Assembly (NCBI GenBank): GCA_018806915.1
Contig: JAGKQI010000034.1
Coordinates: forward strand, 1 to 64,000
Source: Phytophthora colocasiae
Taxonomy: Eukaryota > Oomycota > Peronosporomycetes > Peronosporales > Peronosporaceae
Direction: 5' to 3'
Length of the DNA stretch: 64,000 bases
This document shows, piece after piece, positions 18,731 through 29,398 of this stretch (position 1 is its first letter; every line of letters starts with the position of its first letter). The translations under genes and the position numbers were made by a program. Under the pieces are notes generated by a model, which made no database searches, was not told where the DNA came from, and was given only the letters and a program-made list of their open reading frames with translations.

Positions 18731-21455
18731 TCAACATCGTTGCCCTTTATCCTCCTGCTCTTCATTGATCTCAGCCTCAGATGGCTGATGAGTCTCATTC
18801 AACACTTCTCCATTCTCCTCAGCCTCTTCATCGCTTCTCTTCTGCATCTGGGACTCCGATTCAGCACCATTCGAAGCGTTATCGCTAGCCTCTAAACATT
18901 CGGCGTCTTCCTTCTGTAACTGGGACTCCGATTCAGCATTGGTAGCGTCATCACTGGCTTCTAAAGGTTTGGCGTCTTCATTCTCCCTCTCTTCAGTATC
19001 TCCAACTGCTTGTTCCGTCATTTTATCCAATATACGACGTGCAGTATCGATGAAGTCATCTGTAGTGGCCAGTACGTCCATGGCTGCCAGTATCCTTGGC
19101 TCCCCACTACACACCAGCTCTACGACTTTTTCCCGTTCTTCGCTAGACATGGCTCCTTTCTCTTCCAGTTCCGTCAATAGAGCTAACACTAAGTGGCCCT
19201 CCTTCGAATCACTCTGTACGTTCTTCAGTTTCATCGCTTCGAGACAAGCAATTCGAGCCAGCGTATCCACAAACTCCTCCTTGTTGTTATCGCTGAGGAA
19301 GACCACAAGAGCAGCTACTACACGGTCATCCCGCGCTTTAACCAGCTGCACCAGCCGCTCTGCACCACCAGTAGGAAGTTTGCCGCTCCTTGCCAACGGA
19401 GCGATCCAGTCGTGCACCATAGCTCGACGGTGACGCTCCCAAGCAGCCAATTCGACCAGAATCTCAAGTGTGTCCAAGAACTCTTCACCATTCTTATCGT
19501 CGCTGTACACATCTACTGCAGCGAGCAAGCGAGGATCGTGAGACTTCAGCAGCGACATCAACAGCTGGATCTGCCACAGTTCAAGACGCCCGTTCCTCCC
19601 AAACTCCGCCAAGAGTCGAGATACAGATTGTATCTCATAAACCGCTTCACCTTTTGCATCATTTCCGAAGCGAGAGTGCTTCACCAATAAGAGTAGAGTT
19701 TGTTCCAGTTCGTGAAAGTATCCATCAGATAGGAAAGCTTCATTTGAAGCTTGTAAAGCCTCGTTGCCGCCTTGGAAAAGCACCAACAGACACTGCAGCA
19801 TCACCAGCCTGAATCGTCTCCACGCCGCTGCATTTGCCGAACGACATCTTCGAGGCTCATTTCACTGGCAGCTTCACCATTCAGAACATTATGTCCAGCT
19901 TGACTCTGTTCGATTTGGCGCTGGAGCTTGGCCACACGCTGAAGAGTATCCAACAACTCGCTGGCATCGCCGTCACCACTAAACACTTCGTACGCGCTCT
20001 CCAACAGGTTGTGCCGTTGCGCCACCATCTTACGTAACGTAGAAGCAGACGTAGGCGTCAGTTGATGCTGGGCTTGCCATTGCCCAAGCAAGAAACTCAA
20101 GTGTTTCTGCCATCCCAGCGAGTCGCTATCGTCGTCACTATCTTCAAAGTCGCTTCCCTCACGAACAGCGTCGTCCATTCCCCTGCAAAAGCTGCAGCAG
20201 CCTTCTCCTCATCTCCAAGCTCCATCGTAATCTCCTCCACGATACCCACGAGTGAATCTCTCAACGCACCGACGTCCCGATGATCACTCTGCTCAAAGTC
20301 GCGAAGAATCTGCAGCACCTGCGTATCATCTTGAGCCACGAGCGCTTGGATAATATCCAGCTCCAATCCAGTCAACATGTGCTGGGCACGTAAAGATCTC
20401 ACAACTGAAACTGCAGAAGGGATTGCAGCAGCAACGTTCTGCATCCTCTTCTTAACTGGAGAGCTCTTGCCCAATTTCCTGGGACTCTTTCCCTTGCTTT
20501 TCTTGTTTGAAATTGGTTTGGGTGGATCAACTCCCAGCGCTGCAAGTCTCTTGGCTGTCGTCTCCAAGTCCGACAAGGTACCTGATTCCTGGTAGCTTAG
20601 TAGAGCACTCCACAGCACCTGATTCCCGCCCAAAACCAGCTCCACTAAGTGCGCTCCATGCTCCTCCAGTAGCACGTGCTTGTCCAGCATCTTCTCCACC
20701 ATACTCAGCAGATCCATCGTGTTCGAGAACCTTGCATCACTGCCTCCAGCAGTCCAACAGCTTCTCATCTTGTCCTCCAGAGCCAGTACCAGCATCTGAA
20801 CCTGTGGACTGCAGACTCTCCTACCGATAGCAGCCACCTTTTTAGCCACTAGTTCAGCATGGAGCTTGTCCTCTTCTTGATTGTTCTTCTCCCTCTTTTT
20901 AAACGTCTTCGTCTCCGTTTTAGAGCCTTCAGGAGTCAGCATCTGCAGTAAAAAAGCCTTTTTCTCATCCACAGAAGTGTTTGCAGCCATAATAGAGAGA
21001 ACACGAGCTCTCTGCTGTTCACATACGTCCCGAAGAACTGCAGCTTCGAAACTGCTGAGCTTCTGCTCGCTCTCTAAGGCCTGTAAGAGCCTGGAGAGTC
21101 TCTGAGAGTCACTTGAAGCTTCCGAAGGCTGTTTTGAAGGCCCCAGAGCGCTCTGAGGAGCCGTTGAGGGCGCAAACAGAGCAGACACACGCCCTGTAAG
21201 TAGTTCTGGGGCTTTGCAAGCCACAGAGAGCGGCACAATACGCTGAACAGAGCTAGAAGAGCGTTTCTTTCGATTGGAACGGACATCATTTGGAGACACT
21301 TGGAAGCCGGCACAAGCGCCATTGTGGTGATTTAACGCCGCGCGTACAAGCAACTGAAGCTCTTGAGGCTCCATACCCGCGTACAGGCCCAGGGTGGCCC
21401 TGGTAGACGCTCCCGAGAGCTGCACATACGCGACTCCCCCCGCCATATTGGACAA
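18731..21455 (-). pseudogene. Helical-repeat protein gene split over three frames
   Basis: Three consecutive minus-strand frames form one gene: 20097-21455 (start), 19801-20178 and 18731-19804 (end). The joins near 20180 and 19802 each need a one-base shift, and no GT-AG intron of normal size fits. The unity is shown by an internal repeat running across all three: units of roughly 70-100 residues with the core R(V/L)LAA..VF..D...EFLDTL.RIA.L, about eight copies in different states of decay. The C-terminus is acidic and contains two near-identical 24-residue tandem copies (EDAKPLEASD... and EDAECLEASD...). It is predicted to be almost wholly alpha-helical, without signal peptide or known catalytic domain. 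I do not recognise the family. Either a pseudogene or two assembly indels. Confidence 0.6.
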
Positions 21456-21760
21456 CTTACCGGTAACGTAAAATCCAAATTATCAGATATTCACAGTCTG
21501 ATTCTCTGAGTACGTGTACTCTGATAATTTTTTAGTTTTATTCATCATGTGTTTTTACGACAACTGTTTAAAACATAGTCAATCTCCATTAAATTCTATC
21601 CACTGCAGAAATCTACAAAGAGTTCTCATGACTGATGTTAAACTTGAAATTGGGTTGAGGAATGTCTGTCCTGGAAACAAAACACCAAGTAACTTAGAAC
21701 AGACATCATCTTTTCGTTTGGCACGTAGTTCATCCTCAACTACAATCCGAATTACCAACT
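21456..21760. other. Intergenic, no supported gene
   Basis: AT-rich spacer between the start of the helical-repeat gene and the truncated CRN. The plus-strand frame at 21514-21783 has no recognisable content. Confidence 0.5.
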
Positions 21761-23070
21761 CTATCCGTTTCTCCCACCAATGAAGTCATGTAATCCCTTC
21801 TGATCCTTCTTGTTGGCACGGCTATAGACCTCATCTAGCACGTATGACGATGCAAAGTCGTAATTATCCTTGGCAAAGTGTTCGTCGACACGATAATGAA
21901 GCAACCGATGCGCTTGTGGGTCGTTCGCTTTCAGTTGTCCATAGCCGCCCAATAACCAAAAGGAATCAGCACTCTCAATCGCTTGTTCAAGCAAAGCCTG
22001 TTTCTCTTCTGAGTGAACATACTGCAAGACATAGCGGGGAATTCCACCCCATCGATCAAAAAAGGCTTTCACGACGGATTCTGGAATATCTGGATAAATA
22101 ACTTCTCGACAAAGAGAAATCTCGTCCCAGGACCACACCGGCATGTACCGGATTCGATAACTCTTCTCGTCGATGGTATACCATAAATTGTTGTCAAGCG
22201 ACATCAGAAGTATTGTTTTCGCTTGGCATAGCGCTGGGTCGACACCATCCGCAATATAATAGGTGGTAGGTAGCTTGAGAGATAAAAATCCTCCTGGGAT
22301 CCTTCCACTACCACATTGTGAGAAAACAAGACACACTTTTTGGTTGCATAACTCTCATACACCACTGTTTTATCAAGACGAGCAAGATACAAGAGCATCA
22401 CGTATCCAAAATACGTTTTGCCAATTCCTGAATTGCCGTTAATCACGAGATGAGGCTTCTCCTTCACTTCATCTTGCACCATCTTCAAAGTAACTTCCCA
22501 TAGCTGAGGGTAACAAGGACGGATGAAAATATGAGAGCCTTGGCCGGGATCTCCAAGAAGAAACGTTCCTTCTGGTAACGTCACCACAGCATTAGCTTTG
22601 ATGTCGATAGGGATTTCCTGAAATGCTCTCCAAAAATCGACCAGCATTCGTGAATTGAACGTCAACCTGTCTGTAATAGAAATATTTACGCCATCGACAA
22701 CAAATTGAGGCTCCTCTAGCGTCAGACCTGACACCGGAGCTACCACTAACGCATGCACTTGACCCTCTTCCGGCTGAAAATTATCTCCAAAGTTCTCGGG
22801 GTTCATGAGAACATGTGCAGCGTTTATCGTCTTGAAGTGATAAGCCACAGATTCATAGCGTACAACTGCTGCTTCTGTTACTGTGAGCCACGCACCGTTG
22901 TCTTTCTTTGCTAGAAAAAGCTGCAACGCGTCGTTATCAACATTTTTCAAAATGTTTAAGCTCTTCGTCTTGATCATCTTGGTCAAGTCACAAGCGTAAG
23001 CGTCCTCACAGAAATCCACGTCGAACGTGCTCCCCGCTACACCAACAACCGCGCAAGTCAACTTCACCAT
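21761..23070 (-). pseudogene. Crinkler (CRN) effector, frameshifted and truncated
   Basis: The N-terminus from 23070 shows the CRN header: a ubiquitin-like start, the LxLFLAK motif as LQLFLAKK (about residue 50) and an HVLVVxP-like HALVVAP. A P-loop (GNSGIGKT) of the CRN NTPase region follows. At about 22270 the gene is four bases shorter than its paralog at 45131-47074, which shifts the frame; homologous coding resumes in the 21761-22336 frame (TYYIADGVDP..., RWGGIPRYVL) and ends at FIGGRNG with a stop. The nuclease-like C-terminal domain is absent altogether. CRNs are host-translocated effectors acting in the plant nucleus. This copy lacks the part thought to act and is probably dead. Confidence 0.8.
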
Positions 23071-23173
23071 CTTCTTTTCGGCAGATTGGCGAATGAAGCA
23101 GGCAATGCAGAGATAATTCTTTGTATTTTCTTGATGGACGGGAAATGATCTTGTGAACTTTACGATCTCGTCT

Positions 23174-24015
23174 TTACGAATTTAATGCCTTTGGTGATGC
23201 TAAAACAGTGAAATCCGAGCGTTTTGGCGTCGATTCTTCTCCCTTTTCAAGTTCCACAACGAGGTGAAGATCGCTATCGCTCGTGTTGTCCGAGGAAACG
23301 TGTCTGCCAGGTCGGTAGATGTAGTACAGCGTCAGTTGGAGGGCTGTTAGCGTAACTCCAACAACATTAGGCACCACAATGAACAAGTCATCGTCGACAA
23401 TCCCGTTGACGAGCCACAAGCTGCTGTTAACGAAGATGACAGCACACAGAAGTACGGGGATAGCAGCGGAAGACTTGGTCGCAATCACGAGTTTAATCTT
23501 CTCGAACGGAGACAGGAACAAGACGAATGTGACCACGTTCGCTAGGTATCCGAGAACGATCCCAAACTGATGTCTCGACTGGTTAATGGCTCTAACTGCC
23601 ACTAAAATGGCATACACTGTGACTAAAACGAAGGGGATCATCCCTAAGACGAAGGTTCTCATCACATATCGTCGATCAGGACAGTATTTGGCGTAAATCG
23701 CGACGTAAATCGCCAGTATAACGTCACCAAAGACACACACGGAGAACAGAGGGAAGATATTCTCCACCACATACGCGTACAGTAACCTACCACCAAGATA
23801 ATACAGTGGTGAGCAAGAGAGAAAAGTGTAAGAGTAAAGTAAATTACTTACCATACGTGGTTACCCAGCAACAACATGATCAGCGGCATAAAAGCCATCA
23901 CTCCAGTGTCTTTTTGCTTGTGAGCACGATAGAGATCTGGTATTGGACTCAATCGCTGTGCCACTTGAGCAAAAGTCGTCAAAACTTTAATCGTCATGAT
24001 GAACGCAGACACCAT
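23174..24015 (-). CDS. SWEET (MtN3/saliva) sugar transporter, intact
   Basis: Two exons, 24015-23852 and 23786-23174, with a 65-nt intron (23787-23851, GTAAGT...GTAG). Splicing inside the Trp codon of GNHVW gives a 258-residue protein in one frame. Landmarks: SPIPDLYRAHKQKDTG and MAFMPLIMLLLGNHVW in the first MtN3 repeat, and SSAAIPVLLCAVIFVNSSLWLVNG in the second, giving about seven membrane spans. The hydrophilic tail is Ser/Glu-rich and cytosolic. SWEETs are bidirectional uniporters for mono- or disaccharides at the plasma membrane; in an oomycete they would take up host sugar. The ATG at 24015 aligns with the lost start of the pseudogene at 16384. Confidence 0.88.
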
Positions 24016-24248
24016 GGCGAGATTTCAGTGTGTGGGTGACAGCAATAAATTGAATATGAGAGCGACTGCATGAGGCTGGACCAACGACCTCATCTAAACA
24101 AACACATCGAAAAACTGCCGAGTAATCAAAACAATGAGATGAGCGGCGAGCAGCAAATCGAAAGAGACAATCGATACGATGATCTCTTCAACAGAACGAA
24201 AATGGTTCAAAACATCGTCAAGATTTTAAATCTTTAACAAAAGAATCC

Positions 24249-25199
24249 TTAGTTCTTCACTACCTTGACGATCTGTTTAAGAAAGTTCTCGACTGGGCAC
24301 AGGTTTGCGTCATTAGCGAGCACAACGTCGTAAAGGTCGAGATATTCTTCCAGAGCGTCTTCCACGTGGATGTTCAAGAACCCAATGCGAATGATCTCTT
24401 CAATCTCCAAGCCGTCAGCCATATGAACGTCTCCTCTTGAATCGCCAAGAAGCAGTACGTTACGACGTTGGTGATGGCTCCAGACAGAGGAATCGATCAA
24501 CACACGTGCCGTCTTGTTCAGAGGGTGGATAATATCTTCACAAAAGCCTTCAATTACCCCTTCAGCACCAAAGTTCATTGCGTTCGCCACTACTTGCACG
24601 TTATCAGAAGCAACAGCTTCTCTTTCGAGGGCCAAATGAATAACATCATACAGACCAGCAGAGAACACTAGGGTCGGCACTTGATGGTCTCGCAGGAGCT
24701 TCATCACTGAATGGAAACCAGGACGAAATTCAATCTTACTAGAGTCAACTGCTCGCTTCACCTGTTCCTTAGTAACCTTGCTTTCCACCAAAAGAGCGTT
24801 GATACTCTCCCACCACTGTTCTATCAATGGTAGTTTCTCCTCACTAGATAGGTTGGGGGAGATCTCGAGTGGGTAGTAGTGCTCAAACAGCTCTTGATCC
24901 TTCTCAGCCACTGTTGGAGGTAGAACAGTACTACTTAGCAGCACTTGATGGCTACTAAGCTCTTGTTCCAATGGTTCATTTAAGCTACTTCGATGCTTGT
25001 AGTACCGAGTGAGAGTTCGGTCGAAGTCTGTGATCACCAGTAGAGCACCAGGTCCATCTTGAACGAACTTTGAGATCTTCTGGAAGAATTTATCTAAACA
25101 TTTCGACGAATTAGTCAGGGACATATGAGTAAACAGGACGAGAGTTTTACCAGGGTCTTTTATTATCATGCCCTTGGATTGAAACAGCGATGAAGCCAT
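24249..25199 (-). CDS. Cytosolic pyrimidine 5'-nucleotidase (NT5C3/UMPH-1 family)
   Basis: 316 codons in one frame. HAD-superfamily motif I is DFDRTLT (Asp58 as nucleophile, Asp60 as acid/base); motif II lies around FSAGLYDVI, and motif III/IV is LLLGDSRGDVHMADG near residue 250. This layout and the length fit the cytosolic 5'-nucleotidase III family, which dephosphorylates pyrimidine 5'-monophosphates such as UMP and CMP. No signal peptide, so cytosolic. The catalytic residues are intact. It is an ordinary housekeeping-type gene within an otherwise unstable region. Confidence 0.88.
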   Translation of the reverse strand: MASSLFQSKGMIIKDPGKTLVLFTHMSLTNSSKCLDKFFQKISKFVQDGPGALLVITDFDRTLTRYYKHRSSLNEPLEQELSSHQVLLSSTVLPPTVAEKDQELFEHYYPLEISPNLSSEEKLPLIEQWWESINALLVESKVTKEQVKRAVDSSKIEFRPGFHSVMKLLRDHQVPTLVFSAGLYDVIHLALEREAVASDNVQVVANAMNFGAEGVIEGFCEDIIHPLNKTARVLIDSSVWSHHQRRNVLLLGDSRGDVHMADGLEIEEIIRIGFLNIHVEDALEEYLDLYDVVLANDANLCPVENFLKQIVKVVKN

Positions 25200-25404
25200 G
25201 GAGTGAGTTGGGGAATGAGAGTAGAATCATACGATATCTACGATGTTTACGCTTTATTTCGCACTACCCTACACATGTCTTGATAGGATGAGGACAATTC
25301 CAGTTTTACTGATTGGATGAGAATACCAGCTATACCACCGCTTTAATCCCTTTGGACTCCATTTCCCATTCTACCGGACCATAGAAACCAATCTACCTTA
25401 CGTC

Positions 25405-25854
25405 ATGCCGCTTCAAGTCACCATCGCTACTTCTACCGAGGACAAGCAGCTCGCGTACGCTCTACGTCTGCGTGTGTTCTGCGACGAAGAAGGACACACA
25501 CCCAGTCTACAGATTGACGAACATGACGAGGAGGACTCTACCATTCACTTCATCGGAGTGGATACTGAGTATCCGGACAAGATCATCGCTGTTGCTCGTT
25601 GTATGATAGACGAGAACAAACGCCAAGCTCGCATCGGCCGTGTTGCTTTACTACCAGAATGTAGAGGCAAACGATACGGGAAAATCCTAATGGACGAAGT
25701 GGAGAAGACGGTGCAAGGTAGAGTGGACTCGTTCATTCTACTGGCTCAACTGAGCAAACAAGGATTCTACGAGAAGTGTGGCTACCACCGCAAGGACAAT
25801 GAAGTGTTCCTGGATGAGCATATCAAGGTCTGCTGGATGCTTAAACAAGCATAA
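25405..25854 (+). CDS. GNAT N-acetyltransferase, copy 1
   Basis: 149 codons, one GNAT domain. The acetyl-CoA pyrophosphate loop reads LPECRGKRYGKIL (R/Q-x-x-G-x-G/A type), preceded by the beta-strand ARIGRVAL and followed by FYEKCGYHRKDNEVFLDE, where the Tyr/Glu residues line the active site in relatives. The overall shape resembles small ElaA/GNA1-like acetyltransferases; the substrate is not predictable. A diverged paralog lies at 42561-43034. The 3' end is only 116 bases from the convergent M96-like gene. Confidence 0.85.
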   Translation: MPLQVTIATSTEDKQLAYALRLRVFCDEEGHTPSLQIDEHDEEDSTIHFIGVDTEYPDKIIAVARCMIDENKRQARIGRVALLPECRGKRYGKILMDEVEKTVQGRVDSFILLAQLSKQGFYEKCGYHRKDNEVFLDEHIKVCWMLKQA

Positions 25855-25970
25855 AACCCGACGCTTGGATAGAGATTTTACCCTTAGCTTAGCTGTTTTG
25901 ATCACCAAAAACACGGAATTGTCTCTCAATTGACGGGATTTATTGGTTGCAACACATATATTGTGCCCTA

Positions 25971-27383
25971 TCAAGCTTTGTGTTTATGTATCGATTGATC
26001 CAGTAGCATATTCTCGACCTTCTCGATGATCATGGACATGTTGGCCGATACAGTGTTGGAGACAAAATCTATCAGAGAAATTGTCCTTGAATCGTGACGT
26101 AATCCCCGACCGATTGCCTTCGGAGTTAGAATGTAGCAGGTCGAGACGTTTGAGAATGTTGAGTTGTCACCGTCTTCTTCATTATGGTCATGAGGGGTTA
26201 TAAGGACGTACCCCTTTTCCAGGAAGTACAAACCACTCACTGGTCGCTTCTCGAACTCCAGGGGCTCGATATATGCACGCCAGACGATCACAGTGCGGTC
26301 GTTTTCCTTGTATCGACGTAGAATTTGCTGGTCGTAGAACGTAGCTGTCGTGTTGGTCTTGATGTCGCGCATTTCCAGTCCAAACTTCTCTGCAATTGTG
26401 TTCCCCTCGCTTTGATTCGTTTGTTGTCCTTTGTATTTGTGCCAGCGCGTCCACCATGCATCACCAATTGCACCCACATCAAACGGCATCACTTTGCCAT
26501 ACACGAGATCCACCTGCATGTCGTTGATACTGTCTCGCAGTAGTGACCGGTTTCTCGGTAGACCCGGGGTGCCAGAATTGTTTTGAAACACGCTATCCAC
26601 CTCGTAGTACGAGGCTTCTACTCCAGCCGAGAGCTCTTCGAATATTCTACTTGTAATGTTGGAGCTGAAGCCTGGGGGGATCCTGACGCGTCTTGTAGGT
26701 TGGATAAAACCCGATAATCCAGCATCTTCTTGCGCAAGTCTCTTCCGTACCATTGACTCAATGCTCCTTGCGACTTGTTTGCCCTACTCACATTTTTTCT
26801 TGAGCAATATATTCGCCCTTTCAGCAGTTAATCTCCTTTCCAACTGTCGATTGCAGATTTCTTCCCACACTGCCGGTGTCTTCTTCGCTTTTGTACACAT
26901 TTTTCTTTTTCGACCCAAACGAGCATCTTCTCTCTCCTGCATGACTTTCAATTGCTGCAATTTCATCTCCAACTCTTGTGCCTCTGCACGGAGATGAATC
27001 AACTGGAAACGACGGCTATTCCGAGCCTTGTTCGGGTCGTAATTGAGCGGCTTTTTCGTCTCTCGCCTCTTGGATTTCCGAGAGTTTGACTTGGATTCGA
27101 CCTCCTCGACGTTGTGACTGGTCGTCTCAAGTTGTAATTGATGGGGTAGAGCTACCAGCGAAGTGGGGGTGTCAACCGCTAAGGGGTTAATCATGGTTTC
27201 GTCCGAGTCTTCGAGAAAATCGTCAATGTTGTCCAGCGAAAGGTTTGGGTCCCATTCTCCACCCGTTAAGCTGGGGAGAGCAGCGCCGTGTTGCGAGTGT
27301 TCTGTAGCACTGGAGTCACTCAAGGCTTCGTCTAGAAAGGCCATCGCCGCAGCGAACGACTCGTAGGACTCGCGGAAGGCCAT
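25971..27383 (-). pseudogene. M96-like bZIP/START-type protein with one nonsense codon
   Basis: From the ATG at 27383 the protein has an acidic N-terminus, a basic region (LNYDPNKARNSRRFQLIHLR) and a leucine-rich coiled coil, i.e. a bZIP-like DNA-binding unit. A TAG at 26784-26786 interrupts it, and the same frame continues without shift (GKQVARSIESMVRKRL) through a START-like C-terminal half (SAGVEASYYEVDSVF, GKVMPFDVGAIGDAWW) to 25971. The intact-looking paralog at 43613-45006 has a sense codon at this place. This architecture matches proteins annotated in Phytophthora as the M96 mating-specific family (from memory). The stop lies in GTGAGTAG, which resembles a splice donor, but an intron there would remove conserved coding. 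Confidence 0.75.
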
Positions 27384-27911
27384 GGTACAGTATATGTCGT
27401 CCAGGTTTGAATAATGACTTTACCGCCTCTACCATGTAGGTTTCGTGCAACCTTCTGCACACCTTCGCACAACAAATTTAGTATTGGTATGGATGGAATC
27501 TACTTGAAGTAGTATTTCGAAACCTCTTGAAGCTAAAGACTGCGTCGAAGTAGCTCAACAGTGTGTCAATAATACAAACTTGCTGATCAAAAATTGTCAG
27601 GGTTGCGAGTACTTGAAGTCTTTTTTTTTGCAATTTTTCACGGTGCTGAGCTCAATACTGTGTCAAACTGAACGAGTTTATAGAAGTAAAAGATGCCGCC
27701 ATTACAGCATCAAAGCTTACGTGTGGTAATCTCTGATGTTGCACAATTACAGCACAGGGCATCAAAGATTACTTGTGGTGTGTCTCTGATGTTGCCCATG
27801 TCGTGAATTGTGGCTTCCTCGATTAGAAGCCTGTTCACTTTGCTATTTACCAGCAACACACCACAGACTTCCAAGTCTCTCCCAGACCTCGCGACCTCCA
27901 CGTTAAATACC
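27384..27911. other. Intergenic; left part of Kazal inverted repeat
   Basis: No gene is supported at 27384-27620. From about 27620 the sequence is an inverted copy of the upstream flank of the intact Kazal gene (28814-29085). Confidence 0.6.
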
Positions 27912-28022
27912 ATAAAGTTCTCCATTCTGACCGTTTTCGCCTCGCTCCTGGTTGTCGGAATGTCAGCTGAAGATCTAAATTTTTCCTGTGCCTCTGCTAG
28001 GGCCACTACTTGCGTTGATGAT
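27620..28022 (+). repeat. Inverted repeat arm 1 (Kazal promoter and 5' coding)
   Basis: Reads in the opposite direction to arm 2 at 28706-29085. Shared landmarks are a tail of tttttcacg..gagctcaa.a, ggcatcaaagatta and the upstream segment cctgttcactttgcta. It carries flank plus the first third of the Kazal gene and breaks off at the VDD codons. Confidence 0.7.
27912..28022 (+). pseudogene. Kazal-like inhibitor, 5' fragment without start codon
   Basis: Encodes the same signal peptide and first residues as the intact gene (KFSILTVFASLLVVGMS, through CVDD), but the start codon is ATA instead of ATG and homology stops at 28022, before the inhibitor core. It cannot make an inhibitor. Confidence 0.75.
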
Positions 28023-28597
28023 GGCGCTCGTGATGCGAGCCTTGCAAAATACACAAGATACTTCCTCAAAACTATGCTGCAAGTTGAGCATCGATGTCAG
28101 AATATCTGTCTGCGAGTGAAGGCTCACCACTTTATCAGTCGAAGAGCCCCATCTGAAAAGCACCGAGCCCTTCGTCACTAGTTTCTTCCCCAATAGTCTA
28201 TGTAGTTAGAGGCGACAACTTGCCATTATCACTAATCAAATGTAGGAACGCGTTCTGGAGTGTCTTATGCGTGATACACATACTCATCGTAGAAATAGCG
28301 ACCAGCGTGTCAGGTGTGGACGACATTTACTTCCGCCACATATTAGCTCAAACTCCAAATATCGCCAATCTACACAATTTCACCAAGAAGCACTGCTAGT
28401 TTATCTACCATCGCACGGTTGAACTTAATTGTTATCGAGGAGAAACTAATCTGGGTTTTGAATCAACGACGAATGCAATCCCTGAAAAGAAAAGCAATAC
28501 CGGTATCTGGATTTTGCGGGTCTAGTTAATCGTACACTCGTTGTCCACGAAAGCACTAATAGGAAAATCCCCACATAGCTCCATTATCTTGCGCGTC
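28023..28597. other. Loop between inverted Kazal arms
   Basis: No supported gene. Short AT-rich stretch with no recognised motif; the segment cacgaaagcactaataggaaaatcccc (28548) recurs, diverged, at 31816. Confidence 0.5.
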
Positions 28598-28813
28598 TCA
28601 TCCCTTCTTGGACATGCCCTCGTGGAGGATTTTCAAGCCCTTGTTGTCACACCAAAAATGGCATTTACTGTGGTATGTGACGCCGTTGCTTGCACAGACT
28701 TTGTCATCAACGCAAGTAGTGGCCCTAGCAGAGGCACAGGAAAAATTTAGATCTTCAGCTGACATTCCGACAACCAGAAGCGAGGCGAAAACGGTCAGAA
28801 TGGAGAACTTCAT
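28598..28813 (-). CDS. Secreted Kazal-like serine protease inhibitor
   Basis: 71 codons from the ATG at 28813. A signal peptide (MKFSILTVFASLLVVGMSA) is followed by one Kazal-like domain with the diagnostic C-x10-C stretch VCASNGVTYHSKC. Oomycete Kazal proteins (EPI type) are secreted and block host apoplastic proteases. Only five cysteines are present in the mature part: the final cysteine of a classical six-Cys domain is missing, as in atypical oomycete Kazal domains, and one cysteine may be unpaired. Two broken relatives sit at 27912 and 32690. This is the only copy with start codon and core. Confidence 0.82.
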   Translation of the reverse strand: MKFSILTVFASLLVVGMSAEDLNFSCASARATTCVDDKVCASNGVTYHSKCHFWCDNKGLKILHEGMSKKG

Positions 28814-29085
28814 GGTGTTTAACGTGGGTCTGGGAGAGACTTGGAAGTTTTCTTAGTGTGGTGTGTTGCTGGTATATAGCAAAGTGAACAGGACTAGATC
28901 TATGTGGCTTCTAATCGAGGAAGCAACAATTCACGACATGGGCAACATCAGAGATTACCACAAACAATCTTTGATGTCCTGCGCTGTAATGGCAGATGAG
29001 TTATAGACATATAGGCATCTTCTACTTCTATAAACCTGTTCAGTTTGATACATTGAGCTCAAGATCGTGAAAAATTGCAGAGTCT
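28706..29085 (-). repeat. Inverted repeat arm 2 (Kazal promoter and 5' coding)
   Basis: Partner of 27620-28022. Contains the first third of the intact Kazal gene and its 5' flank with gaggaagcaacaattcacgacatg and tgagctcaagatcgtgaaaaattgc. Confidence 0.7.
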
Positions 29086-29398
29086 AAGACTAGAGACTGA
29101 GCACACAAGCAGTGCTTGGTTCTTTCTGCAGGCATTAGTCGTCGAAATCCTTCGACAACTCGGTTTGGAACCGCCGAAGTGTTACCTTCTCCTGAACATC
29201 GAATTTGATTCCTCGTACGTAATGGCGAGTTGGGCTCGTTGACGTATAAAGTGGTGAGGCTTCACACATCAATACTCATCTTGGTGCATAGTTAAAAAAA
29301 ATAGATGAAGAAGTCTTTTCTGTATTATGCAAGGCTCGCATCACGCTTAATTTGCAGGGAGTAAACGCACGTACCATGTTTAAAATTATGCATAACTG

